From Candidatus Scatousia excrementipullorum (GTDB lineage Bacteria; Cyanobacteriota; Vampirovibrionia; Gastranaerophilales; Gastranaerophilaceae): a DNA stretch of 6,263 nucleotides. The translations under genes were made by a program, and so were the position numbers. The first letter of the stretch is position 1; each line of letters opens with the position of its first letter. Location: NCBI GenBank assembly GCA_017694215.1, contig JADIND010000158.1, positions 1 through 6,263 of the forward strand. The letters are read 5' to 3'. The notes beneath the pieces are model-generated. The model did no database searches. It was not told the DNA's origin and worked only from the letters and a program-made list of their open reading frames with translations. Shown piece after piece: positions 1-6,072 of the stretch.

Positions 1-355
1 TATTTAACATATTTTTTAGTTTATCGAAATTTTTGCTTTTTGCAAGTTCATTCTGCAAAAAGTCCGGAAACGATTCAAAAAGCCTGTCACCTTTAAATTT
101 TTTCAAAAGATAGGGGAGCGAATTTCTTTTATAAATCTGAAAAGCAGCAATTCCCGCAGTAATAAGGCCGGCACCGGCTATAGCAGAGTTTCTTACAAGA
201 TTTTTATTGCTATTTTTTTCAAAAACGTCATTGCCGGTGCTTGCAACTTGAGAGGAAACCTGGGATGGTCTTTTTTTATTTTCATCTGCTGCTTCACAAA
301 AATACGGCATATAACCGCGTGCTGAACTAATAAATGTACATGCTGAAATTTTCAT
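1..355 (-). CDS. Hypothetical protein with one hydrophobic segment, C-terminus cut by window edge
   Basis: I do not recognise this protein. The reading frame starts at ATG 355-353 and stays open for 118 codons to the left edge, so the C-terminus lies outside the window. The start is well supported: AGGAG sits at 365-361, five bases before the ATG. The N-terminus (MKISACTFISSARGYMPYFC) is not a classical signal peptide and has cysteines at 6 and 20. Residues 24-55 are polar and probably disordered, rich in Ser, Asn, Lys and Gln. Residues 57-75 (SAIAGAGLITAGIAAFQIY) form a Gly/Ala-rich hydrophobic stretch followed by KR, compatible with a single membrane helix. Residues 80-118 are charged and probably helical. 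It lies 86 bases downstream of the VWA gene on the same strand and may be co-transcribed with it. The gene is probably real, given the strong ribosome binding site and long open frame; its function is unknown. Confidence 0.72.
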   Translation of the reverse strand, partial: MKISACTFISSARGYMPYFCEAADENKKRPSQVSSQVASTGNDVFEKNSNKNLVRNSAIAGAGLITAGIAAFQIYKRNSLPYLLKKFKGDRLFESFPDFLQNELAKSKNFDKLKNMLN

Positions 356-360
356 ATTTA

Positions 361-365
361 CTCCT
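361..365 (-). promoter_or_regulatory. Ribosome binding site of the left-edge hypothetical gene
   Basis: On the - strand the sequence reads AGGAG followed by TAAAT and then ATG. This is a canonical Shine-Dalgarno core at five-base spacing. It fixes the start of the partial gene at 355 and is the strongest single argument that the gene is real. Confidence 0.7.
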
Positions 366-441
366 AACTTTTTATTTAAATGATTTGCAAGAAAACTAAA
401 TTAAGTATTAAACAAATAAAATATTTTTACAAGTTATAAAA

Positions 442-1152
442 TTAATAATTCGGAACAATTTTTGCATCTACCTCCTTTCTGGCATTAAGAGAATTCGAGA
501 GGCTGTTTGCAAGTTCCGCCGCAGTATTGGCACTATAGAATTTACCGCTTGTAACAAGAGAAGTACACTCAAGCTGTGCAAGATCATCTTCGTTATCAAT
601 ATTAAAAGCAATGACGTCAATAACTACGTCTTTACGAACTTTTATAAGTTCCATAACAAATTTACACGGGCTTTCATCACAATTTTCACCTCCGTCAGTC
701 AGTAATATGATGTGTTTTTTCCCGGGAAATCCCATGAAATCATATTTAATTGCCTGCTTTAGCGAATAAGTAATCGGTGTCATTCCACGCGGACGTGTTT
801 TAAGAAGGGAAGTTTCAATATTTAAAGCATTATTTTTGGCAGGCGGAACCAGAAGTGTTGATGCCTTGCATGCTTCAAAAGGAGTAAACCCCATTTTATG
901 CCCGTACACTCTCAGACCGATACGGGAATCGCTGCTGACAGTCGGAAGAATTTTACGCATAGTATCCAGCATCAAATCAACTTTGCTTTCCCCATCCAAA
1001 TATTCTGTCATACTGTTTGAAAAATCAAGAATAAAAAGAGTCATCTCGCTGCTGCCGCTACTGTAAGAATAATTGTCCGGAGTATAAATACCATAATCAG
1101 AAGCAAAAACAGGAATTGAAATTAATGAGAAAAATAATAACAATTTTTTCAT
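442..1152 (-). CDS. Exported von Willebrand factor A (VWA) domain protein
   Basis: This is a probable secreted or periplasmic VWA-domain protein of 236 residues. I chose the ATG at 1152-1150 over the in-frame ATG at 1188 because it gives a clean signal peptide, MKKLLLFFSLISIPVFA, with a VFA|SD cleavage site after residue 17. The upstream start would add 12 residues in front of it. The VWA fold begins near residue 38. The MIDAS metal site is intact: DFSNS (DxSxS) at 43-47, the conserved Thr in RGMTPI at 125, and LTDGG with Asp 153. Such domains bind a divalent cation and usually mediate protein-protein contacts. The mature part has four cysteines (95, 158, 163, 196). Two of them lie in NCDESPC right after the MIDAS Asp, so disulphides are plausible for an exported protein. 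The VWA domain fills most of the chain, with no extra domain and no C-terminal membrane helix. No strong Shine-Dalgarno precedes either start. The ligand is unknown. Confidence 0.85.
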   Translation of the reverse strand: MKKLLLFFSLISIPVFASDYGIYTPDNYSYSSGSSEMTLFILDFSNSMTEYLDGESKVDLMLDTMRKILPTVSSDSRIGLRVYGHKMGFTPFEACKASTLLVPPAKNNALNIETSLLKTRPRGMTPITYSLKQAIKYDFMGFPGKKHIILLTDGGENCDESPCKFVMELIKVRKDVVIDVIAFNIDNEDDLAQLECTSLVTSGKFYSANTAAELANSLSNSLNARKEVDAKIVPNY

Positions 1153-1202
1153 ACTAAAACATTTACCGGAAAGATAAAATTTATACATTCACGAACAGGA
1201 TA

Positions 1203-1231
1203 ATATTAAGAATGGCGTAACATTTTGACAA
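1203..1231 (-). promoter_or_regulatory. Candidate promoter for the VWA gene
   Basis: Read on the - strand, TTGTCA (1231-1226, five of six matches to the -35 consensus) is followed after 17 bases by TAATAT (1208-1203, four of six matches to the -10). Transcription would start near 1196, giving a leader of about 44 bases to the preferred start at 1152. The -10 is weak. An alternative -10, TATAAA at 1185-1180, would exclude the upstream ATG at 1188 but has no good -35. The -35 overlaps that of the smc promoter on the other strand. Confidence 0.4.
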
Positions 1232-1253
1232 TAAATAATTAATGTAGTCTAAT
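1225..1253 (+). promoter_or_regulatory. Sigma70-type promoter of the smc-scpA-scpB operon
   Basis: A perfect -35 box TTGACA (1225-1230) is separated by exactly 17 bases from TCTAAT (1248-1253), a five-of-six match to the -10 box. Transcription would start near 1259-1260, leaving a very short leader of about 16 bases before the smc ATG at 1276. That leader contains only a modest Shine-Dalgarno, GGAA at 1267-1270. This is the only good + strand promoter I see and probably drives all four downstream genes. Confidence 0.7.
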
Positions 1254-1275
1254 AAGTATAAGACTTGGAATAATT

Positions 1276-4200
1276 ATGTATATCAAACAACTTGAAATCG
1301 ACAACTTCAAATCATTTGCCAACCGTTCGGAAATTCCTCTGTTAAAAGGATTCACTACGGTTTCCGGCCCTAACGGCTCAGGTAAAAGTAATATCATAGA
1401 CAGCGTTCTTTTTGCTCTCGGACTTGCTAACGCCAGTGAATTGCGTGCGGAAAACCTTTCACATTTTATTTCAACTTATACCAAAAGAAATGAGGCTTTT
1501 GTAAAGGTTACCTTTGGCGATATGGATAACGGTGAGGATTTAAGTATTGCAAGACGCATAAGAAAATCATCCCAGGGATATGCAAGCACATATTACGTAA
1601 ATGACAGCGTTACAACTCTCACAAATGTACATGCACTTCTTGAAAAATATAATGTTACTCCTAACAGCTATAACGTCATGATGCAGGGTGATGTACAGGG
1701 AATCACAAACTGTACACCTAAAAACAGACGAAAAATTATTGACGAAATTGCAGGAATTGCAGATTTCGACAGAAGAATAGATCAGGCAACAAATGAATTA
1801 GCAGATGTAGAGCAGAGAGTTGAGCGTTCCTCTGTTGTGCTCGGCGAAATTGAAAACATGCTGGAGCAACTTAAAGAAGAACGGGAAGTCGCAATAAAAT
1901 ATCAAAAATTACGCGAAGAAAAAACTTCTCTTGAAGGACAGATCACCAAAGTAAGATTTTTTGATATAAAACGAAATCTGGAAATTGCTCATACTAATAT
2001 TCTTGAATCAATTAAAAAGAAAAAACAGGAAGAATTAAAAAACAAAGACCTTGATGAAAGATTAACCCTGATAAAATCGAAATATCAGGAGATTTCTGAG
2101 CTCGTTAAAGAAAAAGGTGAAGCTCAACAGCTTGAGCTCAAAAAACAGGAAGAATCATTAAAAGGGGAAATTGACAGAAAAAATAACGCAATAAATTTTG
2201 CGGATAAACAAATTCTTGAAAATAAAAAGACCGCTGAAAATGCAAGAAACGGTATTGAAAAATTTAATCATCAAATTGAAGATATCAAACTTAATATCAC
2301 TCTAAAAGAAGAAAATATTAAAAGGATTGAGAAAGAAATTGAGGACAAGAAAGCCGAACTGAAAAAAATCCTTGAAGACATGACAGGATTAAGTACAACG
2401 GCTGAACAATACATTGAAAAAAGAAACACTCTGCGAAAAGTGCTGGAAGACTTACAGGATGAAGAAACTGCGTTAATAAAAGAAAAATTACCTCTGGAAA
2501 ATGATTTAAAAAACCTTCAGCAGGCAGTTTCCGACGCCAAAGAAAAACTGTCAGAACTGGAAGAATTAAAAGCAAATTTCTCATCAAATTATGATTTAAA
2601 GAAACAGCTTGTTGAGCAGCTCGGGAAAGAATTGAACGATTTTAAACAGATTCAGCAAAACACAATGCAGGAACTTGATACAACAAACAATGAAATCAAT
2701 GATTTAAATTACAATATCAGAATGGCGGATAATAAACTGTCAAATTTAGAAGCTAAAAAGCAGTATGCAAATCAAAGTATGGGCAATGCCGTTGACAGAA
2801 TTATAAATGCTAAATTAAAAGGTGTCCATGCTCCTCTGGTTAAACTCGGAACAGTCGACAAAGAGTATTCTACGGCGATGGAAATAGCTTTTGGCGGAAG
2901 AATGTCGCACATAGTTGTTGATGATGAGCATGTGGCATCCGTTGCGATTGAATTATTAAAATCCTCCGGAGGCGGAAGAACAACTTTTATTCCGCTGAAT
3001 AAAGTTCAAAAAGCTCCAACACGTCTTTCCCTTCCAAAAGACAAAGGGGTTATTGATTTTGCAATCAATCTTGTTGACTTTGACGATAAATACATAAATG
3101 CATTCTACTATGCAGTTGGTGACACTATAGTCGTTGAAGATATGGAGTGTGCTAAAAAATTAATCGGCAGATACAGAATGGTTACGCTTGCCGGAGAATT
3201 ATTTGAAAAATCCGGTGCTATTACCGGTGGTTCAATGAAAAAGAGTGGATTAAGTTTTTCTCAAAATGACGATGCCGAACTTGAAGAATTTAGGAAAAAA
3301 GTTAAAATGCTGGAAGAAAAGCTTTCCTCTTTAGAATCAAAAAAGGCTTCACTTGAATCAAAACTTCAGTCAATCAGGCAAAATTATTCTGATTCCCTCA
3401 GTGAATTTTCAAAAGCTAAAGTTGAACTTGACAATATGAATACAAGTTATGCAAACAGCGAAAATTTGCTGAAAGAAAAGTCAGATTATATTACTCAAAA
3501 TGAGCCAAAAATTCAGGATTTAAATAAAAAACTTGATAAACTTGAAGAAAAAAATGTAGAAGTTTATGACAAAATTCTGGAAACAAAAACTCAGATTGAA
3601 GAAATTGAAAAGCTTATTAATGATAAAGATTTAAAAGATTTAAAAGAAAAAACAGAAGGCGTTGAAAAGGAAATAAAACGACTTCAGGCAAATCTTATGA
3701 CGGCACAAAATGATAAAAATGACCTGGAACGCCAGATTTTATTTAATCAGAACTTAATAACAACACGAGAAGAAGAAATTGCAGAAAAAGAAAAATCTAA
3801 CGTTAAACTGGAAGAAGATAAAGCTGTTTTTAAAAAGGATATAGAACATCTGAACGAAAAAGTTGAAGTCTTGCTGGAAGAAATTTCTAAAATAGAAGAA
3901 AAACTTGGTGAACTTTTAAAACAGCGTGATGAAATAAATGATGAACTTCTGGGACTCGAAAAGCAAAAGCATATAAGCAGTACTGATATTGAAAGAATTG
4001 CTGAAGAAATTGAATCATTTAAAGCAAGAAGACGCGAACTGGAGCCGCAGCTTGAAACTGCCAAGCAGGAATTAATCGACAGCGGAGCAGATGTGGATAA
4101 GCTTGAACCTGTTGAAATATCGATTGAAGAAATCACTTCAAAAATTCAGCGTCTGGAAAAGAAAATGAATGAATTAGGTGATGTTAATATGCGTGCTTTA

Positions 4201-4767
4201 ACTACCTATGACGAAAAACTGGCACGTCAGACCGAAATAAAAGAACAAATTGAAGTGCTTTCAAAAGAACGCAAAGAAATCTTAGACAGAATGCACAGTT
4301 ACGAACAGTTGAAAAAAGAAACATTCATGAAAACTTTCAACAACATAAATGAAAACTTCAAGAGTGTATTCCACCAGCTTTCGGAAGGTGAAGGAGAACT
4401 TAAACTGGAAACCCCTGATGACCCGCTTAACGGAGGGCTTACCATTGAAGCCCAGCCGAGAGATAAAAAACTCCAGCGTCTTGAGAGTATGTCAGGCGGA
4501 GAAAAAGCACTTACGGCACTGGCTTTTGTATTTGCAATACAAAGATATATGCCGTCTCCGTTCTATGCATTTGATGAAGTCGACGCAAGTTTGGATACAA
4601 TGAATGTTGAACGTATCGCCCAAATGGTGCAGAACCAGTCAAAAGATACGCAATTTATAGTAGTTAGTCACAGAAAACCTATGATAGAATCAGCTAATAG
4701 GACAATCGGTGTAACTCAAAAAGAAAAGGGCATAACAAGAGTAACAGGAGTAAAACTTAGAGACTGA
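1276..4767 (+). CDS. smc: Chromosome segregation protein SMC
   Basis: SMC is the ATP-driven motor of bacterial condensin. It dimerises and, with ScpA and ScpB, organises and helps resolve replicated chromosomes in the nucleoid. The 1163-residue chain has the full family layout. The N-terminal head has Walker A GPNGSGKS at 31-38 (Lys37), a candidate arginine finger Arg57 and the Q-loop Gln137 in MMQGDV. A coiled coil spans about 165-515. The hinge spans about 516-654, with FGGRMSH, SSGGGRTTF and GAITGGSM. The returning coiled coil spans about 655-1010, with the LGDVN motif at 967-971. The C-terminal head has the signature MSGGE at 1072-1076, Walker B and catalytic glutamate FYAFDEVD at 1096-1103 (Glu1101), the D-loop ASLD, and the switch His1132 in VVSHRK. 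The two coil arms are of similar length and all catalytic residues are present, so it should be functional. The signature Met in place of the usual Leu, together with PSPFYAFDEVD, is cyanobacterial in style. Its stop overlaps the scpA start by one base. Confidence 0.98.
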   Translation: MYIKQLEIDNFKSFANRSEIPLLKGFTTVSGPNGSGKSNIIDSVLFALGLANASELRAENLSHFISTYTKRNEAFVKVTFGDMDNGEDLSIARRIRKSSQGYASTYYVNDSVTTLTNVHALLEKYNVTPNSYNVMMQGDVQGITNCTPKNRRKIIDEIAGIADFDRRIDQATNELADVEQRVERSSVVLGEIENMLEQLKEEREVAIKYQKLREEKTSLEGQITKVRFFDIKRNLEIAHTNILESIKKKKQEELKNKDLDERLTLIKSKYQEISELVKEKGEAQQLELKKQEESLKGEIDRKNNAINFADKQILENKKTAENARNGIEKFNHQIEDIKLNITLKEENIKRIEKEIEDKKAELKKILEDMTGLSTTAEQYIEKRNTLRKVLEDLQDEETALIKEKLPLENDLKNLQQAVSDAKEKLSELEELKANFSSNYDLKKQLVEQLGKELNDFKQIQQNTMQELDTTNNEINDLNYNIRMADNKLSNLEAKKQYANQSMGNAVDRIINAKLKGVHAPLVKLGTVDKEYSTAMEIAFGGRMSHIVVDDEHVASVAIELLKSSGGGRTTFIPLNKVQKAPTRLSLPKDKGVIDFAINLVDFDDKYINAFYYAVGDTIVVEDMECAKKLIGRYRMVTLAGELFEKSGAITGGSMKKSGLSFSQNDDAELEEFRKKVKMLEEKLSSLESKKASLESKLQSIRQNYSDSLSEFSKAKVELDNMNTSYANSENLLKEKSDYITQNEPKIQDLNKKLDKLEEKNVEVYDKILETKTQIEEIEKLINDKDLKDLKEKTEGVEKEIKRLQANLMTAQNDKNDLERQILFNQNLITTREEEIAEKEKSNVKLEEDKAVFKKDIEHLNEKVEVLLEEISKIEEKLGELLKQRDEINDELLGLEKQKHISSTDIERIAEEIESFKARRRELEPQLETAKQELIDSGADVDKLEPVEISIEEITSKIQRLEKKMNELGDVNMRALTTYDEKLARQTEIKEQIEVLSKERKEILDRMHSYEQLKKETFMKTFNNINENFKSVFHQLSEGEGELKLETPDDPLNGGLTIEAQPRDKKLQRLESMSGGEKALTALAFVFAIQRYMPSPFYAFDEVDASLDTMNVERIAQMVQNQSKDTQFIVVSHRKPMIESANRTIGVTQKEKGITRVTGVKLRD

Positions 4768-4769
4768 TG
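4746..4769 (+). promoter_or_regulatory. smc-scpA translational coupling junction (TGATG)
   Basis: The smc stop TGA (4765-4767) and the scpA start ATG (4767-4769) share one base. The only Shine-Dalgarno-like core, AGGAG at 4746-4750, lies 16 bases before the ATG, farther than the usual 5-9. A TAG in the scpA frame at 4758-4760 rules out an upstream start except a CTG at 4764, so the ATG is nearly forced. Termination-reinitiation by ribosomes finishing smc is the likely way scpA is translated. Confidence 0.7.
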
Positions 4770-5576
4770 GAAGCTTTAGCTGTAAAACAACAAAATCTGG
4801 ATTTACCTGAGATTGAACGTAATGTCGATAATGAGGGCATAGGTTTTCTTGTCGATATGGCAAAATCGGGTAAAATTGACCCGTGGAATATCAATATCGT
4901 TGATATTACGGATAAATATCTGGCACATCTTTGCGAAATGAAATCTCAAAATTTAAGACTGACAGGACGTGCATTTCTATTTGCTTCGGTACTTTTAAAT
5001 ATGAAATCAAAGGTTCTTGACGGTGTTGATGTTTTGCAGTTTCAGGATGAAGCTGAGAATAATCTGGAATTTGATGATGACGGTTTTCTTGTTGAATATC
5101 CGGAAGAAGATTATATTCCGACCGCCAATGCACAGACTATTGATGACGTTTTACAAAGACGTACTAGCGTAAGACTTAACCGAAATCGCGTCGTTACTTT
5201 GCGTGACTTGATCCGCCAGTTGGAATTTTACGAAAAACTTGAGAAAAAACAATCACTAAAACAGGCTCACGAAAGAGCTAAAAACAGAGTAAGTTCATAT
5301 GCACGATTTACTCCGGATGATATTATTAATCTTGCACACGAAGAATATATTGAAGATTGTGTTTTAAGATTAAAAGGAAATCTTGCTCAAATGTTTGAGA
5401 AAGAAGAAAAAATAGAATTAAATGAACTTGCTGTTCTTGGCATGGATAAAATCAGTGCTTATATTGCTTTGTTGTTTTTAACGGCAGAAACAGACTATGA
5501 TCTGGTTCAAGATGAGTTTTATTCAGATTTGTATGTGGTCAGAGGTGAAAATGGAACAGTTGAAAGCTCGAATTGA
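4767..5576 (+). CDS. scpA: Segregation and condensation protein A (kleisin ScpA)
   Basis: ScpA is the kleisin subunit of SMC condensin. Its N-terminal domain contacts the neck of one SMC head, its C-terminal winged helix binds the cap of the other head, and its middle binds ScpB. The 269-residue length is normal for the family. The N-terminal helical domain, about 20-86, carries the motif GKIDPWNINIVDITDKYL followed by LTGRAFLFASVLLNMKSKVL, which matches the ScpA pattern and is closest to cyanobacterial forms (IDPW). A strongly acidic linker follows at 85-115, including EFDDDG and PEED, with no Lys or Arg. A basic patch is next at 131-141 (RRTSVRLNRNR), then a helical stretch at 144-176. The winged helix at about 213-258 reads IELNELAVLGMDKISAYIALLFLTAE and then QDEFYSDLYVV. 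The gene overlaps smc by one base and scpB by 26, as expected for subunits needed in fixed proportion. Confidence 0.94.
   Translation: MEALAVKQQNLDLPEIERNVDNEGIGFLVDMAKSGKIDPWNINIVDITDKYLAHLCEMKSQNLRLTGRAFLFASVLLNMKSKVLDGVDVLQFQDEAENNLEFDDDGFLVEYPEEDYIPTANAQTIDDVLQRRTSVRLNRNRVVTLRDLIRQLEFYEKLEKKQSLKQAHERAKNRVSSYARFTPDDIINLAHEEYIEDCVLRLKGNLAQMFEKEEKIELNELAVLGMDKISAYIALLFLTAETDYDLVQDEFYSDLYVVRGENGTVESSN
5541..5548 (+). promoter_or_regulatory. Ribosome binding site fixing the scpB start
   Basis: AGAGGTGA lies inside the end of scpA, just before ATG 5551. Seven of its bases (GAGGTGA) match the usual complement of the 16S rRNA 3' end (AGGAGGTGATC). GAGG is separated from the ATG by five bases. 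This supports 5551 over the in-frame ATG at 5497, which would add 18 residues that do not look like ScpB. Confidence 0.65.
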
Positions 5577-6072
5577 AGCTGTTTTATTCACAACGGCTCA
5601 GGCACTTTCGATAAAAGAAATTGCAGATATATTAAATGAAGAAGATGTTGATAAGGTTGAAGAAGCGATGCTCGATCTTATTATGGATTATGCCTCACGA
5701 GAAGGTGCTTTGGAAATTGATGATGAAAACGGATATATTCTTCAGGTCAAAGAAGAACATATGGATATCGTTGAGAAACTTTGTCCGGTTGAGCTTAAAC
5801 CTGCAGTCTTGAGAACACTTTCCGTTATTGCATTAAAAGAACCTATAAGACAGACCGATTTGAAAGAACTCCGCGGATCAAATGCCTATGAACATGTTCA
5901 AGAATTACTGGAAAAAGGTCTTATAAGCCGGACAAAAGACAAAAACGGACGAAGTTACAATTTAAAGACGACTCCAAAATTTGCAGAATATTTTAAGTTA
6001 AAAGGAGATACACGTTCGCTGGCTAAATTACTTGAAATTGATAAGGGAGTAAAGGATAATGAGCTTTCGTAA
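5551..6072 (+). CDS. scpB: Segregation and condensation protein B (ScpB)
   Basis: ScpB forms a dimer of winged-helix proteins that binds the middle of ScpA and modulates the SMC ATPase cycle on the nucleoid. From the ATG at 5551 the protein has 173 residues, within the usual range. The start MEQLKARIEAVLFTTAQALS matches the family N-terminus, which typically reads like EAxLFxxxxPLS. The first winged helix covers about 3-75. The second covers about 80-150 and carries the ScpB hallmark IALKEPIRQTDLKELRGSNA, then ELLEKGLISRT, and TTPKFAEYFKL, the equivalent of the family TTxxFLxxFGL. Leu and Lys replace the commonly seen Tyr and Gln of IAYKQPI, and the terminal FGL is FKL, so this is a slightly divergent member. 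The 18 extra residues possible from ATG 5497 were excluded. The gene overlaps scpA by 26 bases and the next gene by 14, which implies coupled translation. Confidence 0.93.
   Translation: MEQLKARIEAVLFTTAQALSIKEIADILNEEDVDKVEEAMLDLIMDYASREGALEIDDENGYILQVKEEHMDIVEKLCPVELKPAVLRTLSVIALKEPIRQTDLKELRGSNAYEHVQELLEKGLISRTKDKNGRSYNLKTTPKFAEYFKLKGDTRSLAKLLEIDKGVKDNELS
6046..6049 (+). promoter_or_regulatory. Ribosome binding site of the TPR-like gene, inside scpB
   Basis: The sequence AAGGGAG at 6043-6049 contains GGAG (6046-6049) nine bases before ATG 6059, within the last codons of scpB. A second AAAGGA at 6051-6056 is too close to the ATG to be the main site. It supports the start of the right-edge gene at 6059. 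Confidence 0.6.

Noticed and set aside
356..441. Possible terminator or separate promoter between the two - strand genes
   Set aside because: The gap is nearly all A and T. The palindrome AAAATATTTT lacks a GC stem, and the best promoter pair (TTGTAA at 432-427, AATACT at 409-404) matches only four of six in each box. Neither can be called.
836..1066. + strand open frame opposite the VWA gene
   Set aside because: The - strand frame has intact MIDAS motifs and a signal peptide; the + strand product has no recognisable features.
1153..1188. In-frame upstream ATG at 1188 that would lengthen the VWA protein by 12 residues
   Set aside because: The extension places MYKFYLSGKCFS in front of a textbook signal peptide and has no better ribosome binding site. 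The start at 1152 is more natural.
1153..1275. A parS-like ParB site or other long inverted repeat upstream of smc
   Set aside because: I looked for the TGTTTCACGTGAAACA-type palindrome and found none here or elsewhere in the window.
2318..2587. Open frame on the - strand inside the first SMC coiled coil, rich in Leu and Phe
   Set aside because: It is antisense to coiled-coil codons; the apparent hydrophobicity comes from complementing Lys and Glu codons. No promoter or ribosome binding site was seen.
3747..4136. Open frame on the - strand inside smc encoding a Ser-rich product
   Set aside because: It is the mirror of Glu/Lys-rich coiled-coil codons (GAA and TCT/TTC complements). Low-complexity Ser/Phe composition and no ribosome binding site mark it as an antisense artefact.
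4349..4603. Second + strand frame overlapping the SMC C-terminal head
   Set aside because: It lies entirely over the conserved signature and Walker B coding region in another frame, with no recognisable domain.
4906..5133. Open frame on the - strand inside scpA
   Set aside because: It is antisense to conserved ScpA coding sequence and has no domain or start signal.
5497..5550. In-frame upstream ATG for scpB at 5497
   Set aside because: The 18 added residues do not resemble an ScpB N-terminus, while ATG 5551 has a good Shine-Dalgarno directly before it and the expected MEQLKARIEAVLF start.
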